Notes: generated from the letters alone by a model not told the origin. A DNA stretch of 64,000 bases from Candidatus Alistipes faecavium (GCA_019118605.1 DWYP01000017.1:1-64000), one strand, 5' to 3'. Shown: positions 1 through 9,981, numbered from the stretch's first letter. Translations and numbers: made by a program.

Positions 1-3000
1 AATACTCCGCGATCATCTTGGCACAGTGACTCGCTTTGTTGTCGGGATGATCTTCGTAATTCGGGTCTATCATGCGCATGTCGAGTGCCATTTTCCGGGC
101 ATAGTCCGTGGCGATGAGCATCTTCGCCTTCTCTTCCGTTTCAGACAGCGGCGGTCTGCCCAACAGCGTCGCGTCACCCGTCTTGGCGAACTGCATCAGC
201 TTCTGTATGAAGTCCTCCTGTTCCGGTGTGGGCAGTATGTGGTGCAGTATCTCGTTCTTGTGCGGACGGTCCACACCCACGTCCTCTGCCGTGCGGTAGT
301 CGGTGATTTCGTTGTAAAAAGCGGCAAGTTCCGGTACTTTGATGAAGTAGCGGAAACGCTCTTTCTGAACCACATTATTAGTCACATTGAACTCGAAGTC
401 GGTCGTCTTCTTTGCAAAAATCGCCGCCCATGCGTCGAAGCATCGGATATCCTGCCGTTCCAATTCCTTCGGACGCAGATACTTGAAGAGCAGGTACAAT
501 TCCGTCAGGCTGTTGGATATGGTCGTACCGGAGAGGAATGTCGCCCCCAAGTCCTTGCCAGTACGCTCCTGTATGGTGCGTATGGCAAAGAGCATATTCA
601 GGGCTTTCTGGCTCCCTTCCGAGTTTCCCAACCCCGCCACACGGTCATGCCGGGTATTGAAAGTCAAGTTCTTAAATTGGTGCGATTCGTCAATGAAGAT
701 ATGGTCGATACCCATCTGCTTGAAGTCAACCACGTCATCCGTGCGCGACTTGATGGCGTGTTCCACCTTCTCCAGCTTCGCTTCAAGGTTGTGTTTGCGT
801 TTCTCCAGCCCTTTCAGCATCGCCCGCGACACGTTCTTGCCCTGCTGACGCAAGACTTCGAGGTTTTCCTCCACCGTGTCAAGCTCCGCTTGCAGGATGC
901 GCTGTTGCAACTCCGGCGACTGAGGTATTTTCCCGAACTGGTCGTGCGACATAATGACGCAATCATAGTCATTGTTCTTGATGTTGTTGAAGAAACGCAC
1001 ACGGTTGGCGGTCGAGAAGTCCTTTTCCGAAGCGTAGAGGATGCGGGCATTCGGATAGGCAGCCTGATAAGTGGCGGCAATCTCCGCCACATTGGCTTTC
1101 AGACCGATAATCATCGGCTTATGTGCCAAGTTCAGACGTTTCATTTCATGCGCTGCAATGCACATTATCAGCGTTTTACCGGTTCCAACCTCGTGGTCGC
1201 AGATCCCGCCGCCGTTCTGTTTTATCATCCAGACGCAATCCTTTTGTGACGGATAAACGCTCTGAATACCACGGCTTGCCAGCCCCTTCAGGTTGAGGTC
1301 GGGGAAGGTCTGGTGCGAGCCGTCATACTTGGGGCGCACGAAACAATTGAACTTGCGATTGTACATCGTCGTAAGCCGTTCCTTGAACTGCGGCGACTGC
1401 TCTTCGAGCCATTCGGAGAACCCGTTGCGTATCTCGTCAATCTTGGCGTTGGCAAGCTGTATGCCCTCGCTGTCACGCACCTTGATTTCATTGCCGTTCT
1501 CATCCTTGCCGATGGACTTCATCATGTCAGGGCAGGTGTTGTGCAGGGCGTGTTTCAACAGGTGCATACCGTCATAGTTCCGGTAATAGCCCTTTACCAA
1601 AAATTCGTCCGTGATCTTCATGGTGCGGTAGCCGCACGCCACGGAAAACTCGTCCATGCTGGCGGAATAGGCGATTTTCACGTCCGTGTCGAAAAGATGG
1701 CTCATGTAGGCGGCATACACGCCCGTAGGAATCCAGCGTTCACCGAAGTTGAAGTCGAGGTCTTCAAAGGCGATGCGCTGCGGCTCGGCTTCCTTCAAAG
1801 CCTCCAAAGCCTGTTTCACCTCCGGCAATCTTTCGCTTTCGGGATTGCCGTCTATCCATGCCTCTATGCGCTCCGCTTTCTCTATCACGTTCCCCGCGAT
1901 GAAGCGGTCTTTAATCTCGTAACCGGTTACGAGCGGGTTGTAGAAGACACGTCCTTTGAGGGCATTGAGCAGCTCCTCTTCCGTACTGTCTGTTATCCCC
2001 CGCATATAGTCGAGATTGACCGTGCCGTACTTGTTGAGCGATGCGGACAAGGCTTCTTCGGGAGAGCCGACATTGGCGTGGTTCTCCACCGAGAAGGAAA
2101 CGGGACGGTCGAAGATGTCCGCCTTGACGAACTTGCCGTCCTCCACGTGTTCCAGCGAAAGGATGTCGCGTCCTCCGGCATCCATCATCACTAACTTCAC
2201 ATTCTGTTTGGCGTTGAGGTTGCCATAACGCATGACAAACTCGTCGTAACAGGTGTTCAACGCCTCACGTTGCGCCACCCCTTCATCGTGATACTCCGCT
2301 TCGTAGTTGTATAAACGCTCGTATGTGTCACGGAGCGAAACATACAGCATAGCTTTCTCCTTCTGATAGCCGGTCAGGTCAAGCGGTTGGAAGGTCGCGC
2401 CGTAAGGCGTGAGATCTTTCAAATATCCGAGATTGCGTGAAGCATCCATTACCATAGATCCGTCACGGTGGTGCGGCTCCAGCAGACCATTAAACGGACG
2501 GGGAGAAAGGTCGAGAGGTTCCTCCTTCGGCTTTCCCGTTTCAAATTCCGGGAAAAGGGAAGCCGCCGGTTTCACACTTGCATTATTGTCCGTAACGTGA
2601 TCGGGGGTGACTTCCTGCTGTGCTTCGGGCTGTTTCCTCGCTTCTTTTTCCGGTATGGCAGGAGCGGCTTTTACATCCGTGCCGTCCACCCGTTGTTTCT
2701 CCTGATGTTCCGCAGCCAGCCTTCGAAGCTCCTTTCGCCGTTCCGGTGTCAAACCCATCATCATCTCGTAAAAGCCGTTGATGGGAGGATTGGTTTCCCA
2801 GTCCAGTGTGGCATAAATATCGTCAGGGTCGCTTTGTTTAACGGTATTCTCCGGCTTTGTTTCCTTGTTCCCGTTTACAGCTTTGGCGGTTTCAACAGGA
2901 GGTACAGCCGTAACCTGCGGCTTGGGATTAGGTACAGTTCGTTTTGTCGTGTTTCCTTTCTTCGCCGTCTTTTTCTTTTTGACAGGTTCTTCTATGGGCA

Positions 3001-4363
3001 TTCCCCAAAGGTCAAGCAGGGTGAGCTGCACGGCTGCCGAGTGATTTTGCTGGCGTGGCTCTATTTCCGGTTTTTCCTTTATCGGTTGTGTCTGCGGTTT
3101 ATCCACGGGGATTTCTTCTGCCCGTGCCGAAGATACCGTTTCCAGCTTTGCAGTTTGGGGTTCCACCTTTGCTTCAACGGCAAGCCGTTCCCGTACCTGC
3201 CCGATTGCGCCCGAATACAGGCGCATGGCAAGCCTGAAATGACAGTCCTCGTCAAGCATACGTCGCAAGTCCTCCGCGATACCTGCGGTTTTCCCCTCGT
3301 GCAGATAGACCATAGCGGGCTTGCCGTAAGGGTCGGTATCAAGTTTCGCGGTCGTATGCACGATACGTTCGGGATGGTGGATGAAATAGGCGTTGTCCGT
3401 CAGGTTTGTCTTCGTATCCGTCTGTATCACGGTCAGTAGCCGTTCATCCTGCGACATTTCCGTCTTGTGCAGGTTCTTTTGCAGAATTATCAGGTCGCTG
3501 CCCACCTCTGTCCCCGCGTTGTCCGAAAACAGGTTGTTGGGCAGTCGGATTGCCGATACCAGATTCGCCTGACTGAAAAGTTCGTTGCGCACGGAGGTCT
3601 TGGCACTGTTCAGCACTCCCTGCGACGTGATGAAAGCCACGATGCCGCCGTCGCGCACCGTGTCCAGTCCTTTTAGGAAAAAATAGTTGTGGATGGCTTT
3701 CTGTGCCGAGCGTCTGCCGAAAGATTCACTCCTTTGAAATTCAGCGTCAAACACGGCTATGTCACCAAACGGGATGTTGGACATCGCCAAGTCGAAATAG
3801 TTGTTGAACGGCTTTTCGATTTTCTCAAAACCGTCTATGCGCATCTTCTTGTCGGGGTGGAGCTGCCGCAGGATCGTACCCGTGAGCAGGTCTTTTTCAA
3901 ACGCCATCACATCCGCGTCGGGATTGTGCCGCAGCACGGCGTCCACGAACACGCCGACACCGGCCGACGGCTCCAGCACACGCGACGGGCGGACACTGTA
4001 ATCCGCCAGCACATCGGCTACGGTGTCTGTTATCTCTTTCGGTGTGTAGAAAGCTGTCAGCACGGACGCTTTCAGCGAATCCACAAACCGTTTGTACTCC
4101 AAGTCGTCCCGGCTGTTCTCCCGTATCAGCCTGTGTAGCTCCACGGTAGGGGCAAACAGTTCGAGGTCGGATTTCGCCCAGTGGACGGCATCCGTCAGTT
4201 CCCTTGCGGGGTTCAGAATACATTTCAGACCGCCGAAACCGCAATACTTCCGGAGTATTGCCCGTTCTTCAGCTGTCGCCGCTCTCTGTTCCCTTTCAAG
4301 GGTGAATGCCGTCCGTATCGCCTCGATATTGTCCCGCAGTTTCTGTTTGCGGTTAAACGCCAT
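1..4363 (-). CDS. N-6 DNA methylase / SNF2-like helicase of a CTnDOT-type element (3' end cut by window)
   Basis: The frame is open from the ATG at 4363 to the left edge, giving at least 1454 residues without a stop visible. The N-terminal part has an adenine-methyltransferase core: an [13 protein letters not shown]-binding loop (complement of about 3960-3990) and a catalytic NIPFGD in place of NPPY (about 3755-3775). The C-terminal part has helicase motifs: EVGTGKTL Walker A (about 1165-1190, residue ~1063) and IDESH Walker B (about 690-705). This architecture is standard in Bacteroides conjugative transposons, where the protein is usually about 1900 residues; its role is uncertain (host-restriction avoidance or DNA processing are guesses). 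The start overlaps the DUF1896 stop by 11 bases, suggesting translational coupling. Confidence 0.88.
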   Translation of the reverse strand, partial: MAFNRKQKLRDNIEAIRTAFTLEREQRAATAEERAILRKYCGFGGLKCILNPARELTDAVHWAKSDLELFAPTVELHRLIRENSRDDLEYKRFVDSLKASVLTAFYTPKEITDTVADVLADYSVRPSRVLEPSAGVGVFVDAVLRHNPDADVMAFEKDLLTGTILRQLHPDKKMRIDGFEKIEKPFNNYFDLAMSNIPFGDIAVFDAEFQRSESFGRRSAQKAIHNYFFLKGLDTVRDGGIVAFITSQGVLNSAKTSVRNELFSQANLVSAIRLPNNLFSDNAGTEVGSDLIILQKNLHKTEMSQDERLLTVIQTDTKTNLTDNAYFIHHPERIVHTTAKLDTDPYGKPAMVYLHEGKTAGIAEDLRRMLDEDCHFRLAMRLYSGAIGQVRERLAVEAKVEPQTAKLETVSSARAEEIPVDKPQTQPIKEKPEIEPRQQNHSAAVQLTLLDLWGMPIEEPVKKKKTAKKGNTTKRTVPNPKPQVTAVPPVETAKAVNGNKETKPENTVKQSDPDDIYATLDWETNPPINGFYEMMMGLTPERRKELRRLAAEHQEKQRVDGTDVKAAPAIPEKEARKQPEAQQEVTPDHVTDNNASVKPAASLFPEFETGKPKEEPLDLSPRPFNGLLEPHHRDGSMVMDASRNLGYLKDLTPYGATFQPLDLTGYQKEKAMLYVSLRDTYERLYNYEAEYHDEGVAQREALNTCYDEFVMRYGNLNAKQNVKLVMMDAGGRDILSLEHVEDGKFVKADIFDRPVSFSVENHANVGSPEEALSASLNKYGTVNLDYMRGITDSTEEELLNALKGRVFYNPLVTGYEIKDRFIAGNVIEKAERIEAWIDGNPESERLPEVKQALEALKEAEPQRIAFEDLDFNFGERWIPTGVYAAYMSHLFDTDVKIAYSASMDEFSVACGYRTMKITDEFLVKGYYRNYDGMHLLKHALHNTCPDMMKSIGKDENGNEIKVRDSEGIQLANAKIDEIRNGFSEWLEEQSPQFKERLTTMYNRKFNCFVRPKYDGSHQTFPDLNLKGLASRGIQSVYPSQKDCVWMIKQNGGGICDHEVGTGKTLIMCIAAHEMKRLNLAHKPMIIGLKANVAEIAATYQAAYPNARILYASEKDFSTANRVRFFNNIKNNDYDCVIMSHDQFGKIPQSPELQQRILQAELDTVEENLEVLRQQGKNVSRAMLKGLEKRKHNLEAKLEKVEHAIKSRTDDVVDFKQMGIDHIFIDESHQFKNLTFNTRHDRVAGLGNSEGSQKALNMLFAIRTIQERTGKDLGATFLSGTTISNSLTELYLLFKYLRPKELERQDIRCFDAWAAIFAKKTTDFEFNVTNNVVQKERFRYFIKVPELAAFYNEITDYRTAEDVGVDRPHKNEILHHILPTPEQEDFIQKLMQFAKTGDATLLGRPPLSETEEKAKMLIATDYARKMALDMRMIDPNYEDHPDNKASHCAKMIAEY

Positions 4364-4805
4364 ACTCCTCTATGTAGAGGACAGCTGCCCCTGTCAGCTC
4401 CGTGTAGAGCAGGTCATAATCGGGCGACAGGGCGAAATTGTCGTCCGAGAGGTTATAAATGGAGAATACGTTTCCGACAAGCGGCAGCAGTTTTTTGGTA
4501 AAGGATTCACGCTTCGCTTCCGGCACGTCGTCGGAAAACTCGTTCTCCACGACTTCGCGCAGGATGGCGTACTTGGAGTAGCGAAGCCCCTCCAGCAATA
4601 TATTCATCGCCAGTTCTTGCGCTCCTGCGGTGGTATAGCCTTCGAGCCTTGCCTGTTCATACGTTTCGGCGGCACGGTCGGCGCGTTCACGGATGAAGGT
4701 TTCGTCGGTTGCCTGTTCAAACCTGTTTGTCCGGAGATATTCCAGCAGGTACAGACCGTAATAGGAAAAGTCGGTCTGTCCTTCGTTTTTCTTCTTGTTG
4801 TTCAT
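4353..4805 (-). CDS. DUF1896 family protein
   Basis: 150 residues, starting MNNKKKNEG. Longer in-frame starts exist upstream but fall in the structured leader, and this start matches the family. It is a mostly helical soluble protein without signal peptide or membrane segment. DUF1896 proteins are found beside topoisomerase III and the methylase/helicase in Bacteroides integrative elements; their function is unknown. The ATG lies directly after a repeat of the element motif CCACTAA..CCAAAGT. It is separated from topB by a terminator-like hairpin and overlaps the downstream methylase/helicase start by 11 bases, so it may set the expression of that gene. Confidence 0.82.
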   Translation of the reverse strand: MNNKKKNEGQTDFSYYGLYLLEYLRTNRFEQATDETFIRERADRAAETYEQARLEGYTTAGAQELAMNILLEGLRYSKYAILREVVENEFSDDVPEAKRESFTKKLLPLVGNVFSIYNLSDDNFALSPDYDLLYTELTGAAVLYIEEYGV

Positions 4806-4911
4806 TACTTTGGAGTTTAGTGGATGGTAAATCATGACCGGGATAATTGTCTGAAAGGAGAAAGAAAAGGCACTCGGTATCCCTCCGAGTGCCACCACTA
4901 AGTCCAAAGTA
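4806..4911 (-). promoter_or_regulatory. structured leader of DUF1896 with outer inverted repeat
   Basis: The segment at 4806-4823 (TACTTTGGAGTTTAGTGG on the plus strand) is an imperfect inverted copy of the segment at 4895-4911 (CCACTAAGTCCAAAGTA). In the minus-strand RNA the two arms would pair around the terminator hairpin at 4869-4893 and end one base before the DUF1896 start codon. This could mask the start site or compete with read-through from topB. The pairing is seen in the sequence; the regulatory role is inferred. Confidence 0.4.
4857..4893 (-). terminator. intrinsic terminator after topB
   Basis: Perfect 9-bp stem GGCACTCGG / CCGAGTGCC with a 7-base loop (4869-4893). On the minus strand it is followed by TTTTCTTT. 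It sits 78 bases beyond the topB stop and before DUF1896. Confidence 0.7.
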
Positions 4912-4970
4912 TGAGTGTAATCCGGTATCGAAGAACAGTTCATTACTCTGAATCAGTGGCAAAGTTAATA

Positions 4971-7061
4971 TTATTTCTTCCGTCCTGAAAATTTCTTGGT
5001 CGTTTTCCTTTCGGGGAACACGAAAGTCGTGTTGTAGTCCCCGTCAAAGGCAACCACGGCATCGAAGCTCTTGCCCTGCTTGCTCTTGAAGCCTTTGAGC
5101 AGCTTCGTGTGTCCGTCGGTGAGCAGGTCTTTGATTTCTTCATCGGTGAGGATACGGTTTGCCTTCAGGCGGAACACGGGCAGCCCGCACTCCGCGTTGT
5201 CGCAGCGGACGACCTTACCGTAGAACTGCATACTTCCCGTTCCGCACTTGGGACACTTGCAGCCGGAATCCCTGCGGGCGAACAGTTTGTCGCACGAGAG
5301 CAGTTCGGAGGTAATCTCCTTTGTGTACGCCTCTATCTCCTTGCGGAAGGTGTCGGCAGGAAGTTCCCCGCGCTCAATGCGTGCCAGCTCCTTTTCCCAT
5401 TCGCCCGTCATGGCAACGTCGGCGATGTGCATCGTCTTCACGACCGAGTAGAGGGCAAGCCCCTTTTCGGTGGGTACAAGCGACTTCTTGCAGCGTTCCA
5501 TGTATCCCCGTTTGAAAAGCGTTTCGATAATCGCTGCACGGGTAGCAGGCGTGCCAATGCCGCAGTCCTTCAAAGCCTGACGCAGCGCATCGTCCTCAAT
5601 CTCCTTGCCTGCCGTTTCCATAGCGGACAGCAGGGTGGCTTCGGTATGCAGCGGTTTGGGCTTGGTCTTTCCCTCTGTGATGGAGGCGGCTTTCAGTGCC
5701 AGCGTGTCGCCTTCCTGCCAGCCGGGGAGGATGGTTTCCTCTTTCTCTTCCTCGCCATAGACAGCACGCCACCCGGCTTGTTTGATGATGCTGCCTTTTG
5801 CCACGAACTCCGCTCCGGCACACTCCGCCGTAACAGTGGCTGTGTCTTTGACGCATTTTTCAGAGAAAGCCTCAATCATGCGTCCGGCAATCATCTGATA
5901 GACGATACTATCTTCTTTGGAGAGGAACAGCGGTTTTTCGCCCGTGACGAGCAGGGCATGGTGGTCCGTTACCTTGCCGCCGTCCACGCTGCGGCGTGTC
6001 GGCACTGCCTTCAGATTGACTTTTTCTTTCCATTCGGGCAGATTGCCGATGAAGTCGAGTAGCTTGGGGATTTCCACGAACACGTCTTCGGGAATATAAC
6101 GGCTTCCGGTTCTCGGATAGGTGATAAGTTTCTTCTCGTAGAGCTTCTGTGCGATTTCAAGCGTCTGTTCCGCCGTGAAGCCGTGCTTGGCATTAGCTTC
6201 CTTCTGGAGCGTGGTCAGGTCGTACAGAAGCGGAGTGTCCTCCGTCTTCTCCTTACGTTCTGCTTTCGTGACAGTAGCTGTGCCTGTTTCCTTTATCTTA
6301 TTATATAGTTCCGTCGCCGGCTCTTTCTCTTTCCATTTCTCGGAAGAAGAGAATTTCACCACTTCGCCGTTGCCATCGTCAGCGGCAATATGGAGCTGCC
6401 AGAACGGTTCCACCGTAAAACGGCGGTTTTCCCAATAGCGTGCGCACACCATCGCCAGCGTGGGCGTCTGCACTCGTCCGATGGAGTACGTGCCGTGTCC
6501 GGCGGCGATGGAGAGTGCCTGCGTGCCGTTGATGCCCACAAGCCAGTCGGATTCGCTCCGTGCTTTGGCGGCAAGATAGAGGTTGTCATATTTGTCGCCC
6601 GCTTCGAGGTTACGCAACCCCTCGCGGATAGCCTTATCGGTGAGCGAACTTATCCAGAGGCGCACGAAAGGCGTGGTACATCCGATATAATGGTAGAGGT
6701 ATCTGAAGATAAGCTCACCCTCGCGTCCTGCATCGGTCGCCACGATGATCTGCTCGCTTTCCTTGAAAAGACGGGCGATGATTTTTATTTGCGACACCAC
6801 ACCGCTGTCGGGCTTGTAGCCCTTCTCTGTCTTTTCCTGACGGGGAATGAGCGTGAAGGTTTCGGGAATGATGGGCAGGTTGTCACGGACGAAGCCGCGT
6901 ATGCCGTAGCCGTCGGGCATGGCAAGCTGGACGAGGTGCCCGAACGCCCATGTCACGGCAAAGCCGCCTCCCTCGAAATATCCTTCCTCTCTTTTTGTCG
7001 CACCCACGATGCGGGCGATTTCTCTTGCCACGGATGGCTTTTCTGCAATGATTGTCTTCAT
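4971..7061 (-). CDS. topB: DNA topoisomerase III (Exc-like, CTnDOT excision operon)
   Basis: 696 residues, type IA topoisomerase. The N-terminal Toprim domain starts MKTIIAEKPSVAREIA. The central DNA-binding region contains SIGRVQTPTLAM, and the catalytic tyrosine is about residue 315 in ITYPRTGSRY. A C-terminal zinc-ribbon-like segment with four cysteines (CKCPKCG ... CDNAEC) lies near residue 605. Length and motifs agree with TopB of Bacteroides elements; in CTnDOT the equivalent gene, exc, is the last gene of the xis2c-xis2d-orf3-exc excision operon, and the order here is the same. It acts on single-stranded DNA; its requirement in excision varies with assay in the known system. A copy of the element motif CCACTAAATCCAAAGTA lies 25 bases upstream of the ATG. 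Confidence 0.95.
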   Translation of the reverse strand: MKTIIAEKPSVAREIARIVGATKREEGYFEGGGFAVTWAFGHLVQLAMPDGYGIRGFVRDNLPIIPETFTLIPRQEKTEKGYKPDSGVVSQIKIIARLFKESEQIIVATDAGREGELIFRYLYHYIGCTTPFVRLWISSLTDKAIREGLRNLEAGDKYDNLYLAAKARSESDWLVGINGTQALSIAAGHGTYSIGRVQTPTLAMVCARYWENRRFTVEPFWQLHIAADDGNGEVVKFSSSEKWKEKEPATELYNKIKETGTATVTKAERKEKTEDTPLLYDLTTLQKEANAKHGFTAEQTLEIAQKLYEKKLITYPRTGSRYIPEDVFVEIPKLLDFIGNLPEWKEKVNLKAVPTRRSVDGGKVTDHHALLVTGEKPLFLSKEDSIVYQMIAGRMIEAFSEKCVKDTATVTAECAGAEFVAKGSIIKQAGWRAVYGEEEKEETILPGWQEGDTLALKAASITEGKTKPKPLHTEATLLSAMETAGKEIEDDALRQALKDCGIGTPATRAAIIETLFKRGYMERCKKSLVPTEKGLALYSVVKTMHIADVAMTGEWEKELARIERGELPADTFRKEIEAYTKEITSELLSCDKLFARRDSGCKCPKCGTGSMQFYGKVVRCDNAECGLPVFRLKANRILTDEEIKDLLTDGHTKLLKGFKSKQGKSFDAVVAFDGDYNTTFVFPERKTTKKFSGRKK

Positions 7062-7085
7062 GCTGATTATTTTTTATGAATTATT

Positions 7086-7102
7086 ACTTTGGATTTAGTG
7101 GC
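7086..7102 (-). repeat. element motif CCACTAAATCCAAAGTA upstream of topB
   Basis: One of four near-identical 16-18-bp motifs in the element (also 4806-4823, 4895-4911 and 9965-9980). Here it lies in the 53-base gap between the DUF3945 gene and topB, reading in the direction of topB. Confidence 0.5.
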
Positions 7103-7114
7103 GGACACGGGATG

Positions 7115-8716
7115 TTACATCTTCATGCCCTTATTGTTTCTCTTCTGAGGCTTCTCTTGCTGCTTTTGCTGTTTGTCGTCTTTCGGGGCGGTCTGTCCTT
7201 TCTGCAACGGCTCTTTCAGGTTCTTGGTCGCCTCGTTGGTCTTGCCTTCGCTGTTCACCGCCACCTGTGTACGGCTCTCGTTGGACGGGGCTACCTTCTG
7301 CGCGTTGTCGGGGTTGGTGTCGTAGCGATACGGGCGTCCCTTCTCCGGGTTGAACTTGATGTACATCGTGGCGTGGAAGCCCTGTTTGTCGGTCACGTTC
7401 TCCAGTTTCACGGCTTTGCCTGCCGCGTAGTCGGCTTTCTGCTGGTCGGTGAAGTTCACACCGCTCCATTTGCTGATGGAGCGGATGCTGCCGTCGGCGT
7501 TCGTCCACGTGTTGCGGCGTTGCTCTTTCTGTGGGGCTGCGGAATTTTCCATGCCCTGAGCCTGTCCCTGCGTGGGATTGTTCTTGGCTTCCTGCGTCTG
7601 GGCGGTACGCGGCGACCTGCCGGTTCCCGGTACGAACTCCACGCCTCGCTGCTCGACGTTCACTTGAAGAGTGGTGACGAACTTCCTGCTGTCGTTGCGT
7701 TCGATGAGCTTGTCGCGCACGGGCAGCCCGGCACGCAACATATCCTGTTCCTGCTTGGTGATTTCCGTCTTTCCGATGCGCTCCGGTATGCGCACCTTGT
7801 TTGCTGGAATGTCCGTGATTTCATTCGTCTTGCGGTCTATGCTGATGAACGAGGGGATGATTTCACCCGTTTCCCTGTCCACGATGTCCACGACCCTGCC
7901 GAGGTTGCCCGTTTCACGCAGGTTTTTACGGTCTTCGTCGGAGAACTTATGTTCCTTGTACTCGTCGAGTTTCTGCTCCTTACGGATGAAGTGCGGCACG
8001 AGGCTGATATTGCCTTCACCGTCTTTCTTGAAGGAGAGGCGGGCGTCCAGCTCGAAAGCCTCGCCGCCGAACTTGGGCGATACTTTCACCAAATCGGACT
8101 TGCCGTAGTTGAGCATCTTGGTAAGGTCGCCGGACTTTTCAAGGTCGGCACGTTTCACGCCCCATTTTTCTTCCAGCTCCTGCCAGTTGATTTTGCTCTC
8201 GTCAATGGGTTGGTAGCCTCGTCTGCTTTGCGTTTGTTGTTGCGGGCTTTCCTGATTCTGTTCCTGCTTCTTTTCCATTTCTTCCTGTTCTTGTTTTTCT
8301 TTGGGCTGCTCTTCCTGCTTTTGTTCCGTCTGCTCCGTCTTTTCGGCGGTCTGTTCTTCCTTCATCTGCTTTTCGTAGCCGGAAGTGTCCACCTTGTGGG
8401 GCGCAAGCAGTTCCTTGTTGGCTTCGGGGTCTTTCAGCAGATCTTTCATCACCTCCATCAGTTTGTCGGCTTGGTCTGCCGCGACACGGTAGAAACCGAA
8501 GCGGCTGGGTTCCTTGCACTGCCGGAAGAAGTTTTTGAAGAAGTTGTCCAGCACATCGCCGTGGCGGTCGAATTGCAGGAAACTCTGCGCATTCTCCGCT
8601 TTCGCGGGGGTACGCTTGGGGGAACCGTCGGCATCCAGCCCGGCTACCACGCTGATCTCGCCCGTCTTCTCGTCACGGACTATCAGCACGTCCTTTTCGC
8701 TTTTTTTCTTTGCCAT
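7115..8716 (-). CDS. DUF4099/DUF3945 domain protein (CTnDOT orf3-like)
   Basis: 533 residues, cytoplasmic, no signal peptide. Residues 1-115 form a conserved N-terminal domain. About 115-165 is a charged linker rich in Gln, Glu and Lys. About 170-250 fits DUF4099 (INWQELEEKWGV...). DUF3945-type modules follow at about 255-310 and 440-480, with repeated phrases such as VVDIVDRETGEI and KLENVTDKQGF. The tail is basic and Gln/Lys-rich. It sits between the xis2d-like gene and topB, as orf3 does in the CTnDOT excision operon, where orf3 has no clear role in excision. The function is unknown. The composition of linker and tail suggests nucleic-acid or multi-protein contacts, but that is a guess. 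Confidence 0.85.
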   Translation of the reverse strand: MAKKKSEKDVLIVRDEKTGEISVVAGLDADGSPKRTPAKAENAQSFLQFDRHGDVLDNFFKNFFRQCKEPSRFGFYRVAADQADKLMEVMKDLLKDPEANKELLAPHKVDTSGYEKQMKEEQTAEKTEQTEQKQEEQPKEKQEQEEMEKKQEQNQESPQQQTQSRRGYQPIDESKINWQELEEKWGVKRADLEKSGDLTKMLNYGKSDLVKVSPKFGGEAFELDARLSFKKDGEGNISLVPHFIRKEQKLDEYKEHKFSDEDRKNLRETGNLGRVVDIVDRETGEIIPSFISIDRKTNEITDIPANKVRIPERIGKTEITKQEQDMLRAGLPVRDKLIERNDSRKFVTTLQVNVEQRGVEFVPGTGRSPRTAQTQEAKNNPTQGQAQGMENSAAPQKEQRRNTWTNADGSIRSISKWSGVNFTDQQKADYAAGKAVKLENVTDKQGFHATMYIKFNPEKGRPYRYDTNPDNAQKVAPSNESRTQVAVNSEGKTNEATKNLKEPLQKGQTAPKDDKQQKQQEKPQKRNNKGMKM

Positions 8717-8736
8717 TTGAAAAATGTTTTAATGGG

Positions 8737-9087
8737 TTATTTTTGAAAGAAATTATGGATACGAGCCTTGTAGAAGGCTATATCTTCTTTTTTGAAGTCC
8801 TTTACGTGTCCGGAAAGGAACGTCAGCACGTCCTCCTCGCTGTAATAGGTCTTTTTGCCGAGCGTCTTATACGGCAACGCGCCGATGCTGCGGTAGCGTT
8901 GCAGGGTGCGCTTGCTTATCTGGAGCAGCATACAGAGGTCTTGGTTGTCGAACATCCTGATACGTTCTATCGGGTTCGGGGCTTTGCCGGACGGCTGCAA
9001 GGAGAGCAGCAGTTCGTCCTGACGGTCGAGCCGTTCCATCAGTTTCTGCATCCAGCTCTCGAAATTGTTTCGGGTAAGCAGTTCCAT
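8737..9087 (-). CDS. helix-turn-helix excisionase-like protein (Xis2d-like)
   Basis: 116 residues. A short N-terminal helix (FESWMQKLMERLDRQDELLL) precedes a MerR/excisionase-type helix-turn-helix at about residues 48-95 (LCMLLQISKRTLQRYRSIGALPYK) with a winged YYSEEDVLTFL ending. By position, just after another HTH gene and upstream of the DUF3945 gene and topB, it matches xis2d of CTnDOT, a DNA-bending recombination-directionality factor that works with integrase and also regulates transfer genes. It starts 3 bases after the xis2c-like stop, so the two are probably co-translated. Confidence 0.8.
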   Translation of the reverse strand: MELLTRNNFESWMQKLMERLDRQDELLLSLQPSGKAPNPIERIRMFDNQDLCMLLQISKRTLQRYRSIGALPYKTLGKKTYYSEEDVLTFLSGHVKDFKKEDIAFYKARIHNFFQK

Positions 9088-9090
9088 ACG

Positions 9091-9450
9091 TCACGTCCTC
9101 CTTCCTTTGGGTTTGCCGCCGCCTGTGCGCAGCGTGTGGTTGCGTTTCATTTCCGTCGGTGTCGCCGCGTCTTCCATGACGGTGCAGTCCGCAAGCAGGC
9201 GGTCGATTTCAGACTGGCGGTAGCGACACTTGCCGCGCAGCACCACATAGCCGATGCGATGCTCACTGCGCATACGCTGGAGGGTGCGGGTACTCACGTT
9301 CAGCAGGTGCGCCGCCTCACGGGTGGTGAGCAACCTGTCTGTGGATTTTTCCTTTCTTTCGCCGGAAACGGCACGCACGTGTGCCGCTATCTCGGCTATC
9401 TGTTCCGTCAATGCGGTGAAGACGGAACTTTCCATCGTTATTACTTTCAT
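9091..9450 (-). CDS. helix-turn-helix excisionase-like protein (Xis2c-like)
   Basis: 119 residues from the ATG at 9450 (MKVITMESSVFTALTEQIAEI). A 5' extension is open but carries no family similarity. The HTH (LLTTREAAHLLNVSTRTLQR) covers about residues 40-85 and is followed by a basic tail (GGGKPKGRRT). It is the first gene of the minus-strand run xis2c - xis2d - orf3 - exc, so it is assigned as Xis2c-like: a small basic DNA-binding factor needed for excision and for control of the transfer operon in CTnDOT. The divergent gap to the plus-strand HTH genes holds an inverted repeat that could be an operator. Confidence 0.8.
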   Translation of the reverse strand: MKVITMESSVFTALTEQIAEIAAHVRAVSGERKEKSTDRLLTTREAAHLLNVSTRTLQRMRSEHRIGYVVLRGKCRYRQSEIDRLLADCTVMEDAATPTEMKRNHTLRTGGGKPKGRRT

Positions 9451-9518
9451 ATTCAGTCCTTTCTTTTGGTTTCTGCGGCAAAATTCGGCAATAAACAAAA
9501 GGGGCTTTAACAGCTCAC

Positions 9519-9533
9519 TACGTGTCTCACGTA
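9519..9533. promoter_or_regulatory. inverted repeat TACGTG-tct-CACGTA, candidate operator
   Basis: Perfect 6-bp inverted repeat with a 3-base spacer, located between divergent HTH genes. It is a plausible binding site for one of the adjacent regulators. Only the symmetry is seen. Confidence 0.35.
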
Positions 9534-9625
9534 AGATTTTTATCGGAAATGGCTCCGTAACCCGGACAGATGGCGCAACATACAGCCTTTCAGTGGGAAA
9601 CGATATGCGTTCATGAGGATGGCGT

Positions 9626-9633
9626 TACCTTTG
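9626..9633 (+). promoter_or_regulatory. -7 box TACCTTTG upstream of HTH gene
   Basis: Matches the Bacteroidota -7 consensus TAnnTTTG, 25 bases before the ATG at 9658. No good -33 box was found at the expected spacing. Confidence 0.4.
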
Positions 9634-9657
9634 CGGCAAACCAGAAATGTTTTGAAT

Positions 9658-9951
9658 ATGGAAATTGTATCTATCGAGAAAAAGACCTTCGAGATGATGT
9701 TGGCGTCCTTCAATGCCCTCTCGGAGAAGGTTGCCGCCCTGAAGCGCAAGAACGACGGAGGGCGGCTGGAAAGATGGCTCACGGGCGAGGAAGTCTGCGG
9801 GCAGTTGAGAATCAGCCCGCGCACGTTGCAGACGTTACGCGACAAGCGGCTTATCGGCTACTCGCAGATAAACCGCAGGTTCTATTACAAGCCGGAAGAA
9901 GTCAGAAGGCTGATTCCGCTTATCGGTACGCTCTATCCCGGCGGCAGATAA
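9658..9951 (+). CDS. helix-turn-helix DNA-binding protein of the element
   Basis: 97 residues from MEIVSIEKKTFEMM. A longer frame opens at 9613, but its start precedes the -7 box, so the 9658 ATG is preferred. An N-terminal coiled helix is followed by an excisionase-family HTH (about 38-85: LTGEEVCGQLRISPRTLQTLRDKRLIGY) with the wing RRFYYKPEEVRRL. It belongs to the same fold family as the xis-like genes on the opposite strand but is divergently transcribed. It forms a pair with the next HTH gene, 30 bases away. Such pairs are common near the integrase of Bacteroides elements and probably act as regulators or directionality factors. Confidence 0.8.
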   Translation: MEIVSIEKKTFEMMLASFNALSEKVAALKRKNDGGRLERWLTGEEVCGQLRISPRTLQTLRDKRLIGYSQINRRFYYKPEEVRRLIPLIGTLYPGGR

Positions 9952-9964
9952 TTTTATTATTCAC

Positions 9965-9980
9965 CCACTGAATCCAAAGT
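9965..9980 (+). repeat. element motif CCACTGAATCCAAAGT at the start of the second HTH gene
   Basis: Same motif as at 4806-4823, 4895-4911 and 7086-7102. It ends one base before the ATG at 9982, as it does at DUF1896. Confidence 0.5.
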
Positions 9981-9981
9981 T

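Noticed and set aside
26..3439. Plus-strand frames covering the left 3.4 kb.
   Set aside because: The minus strand is open throughout and carries methylase and helicase motifs; the plus frames have no recognisable domain.
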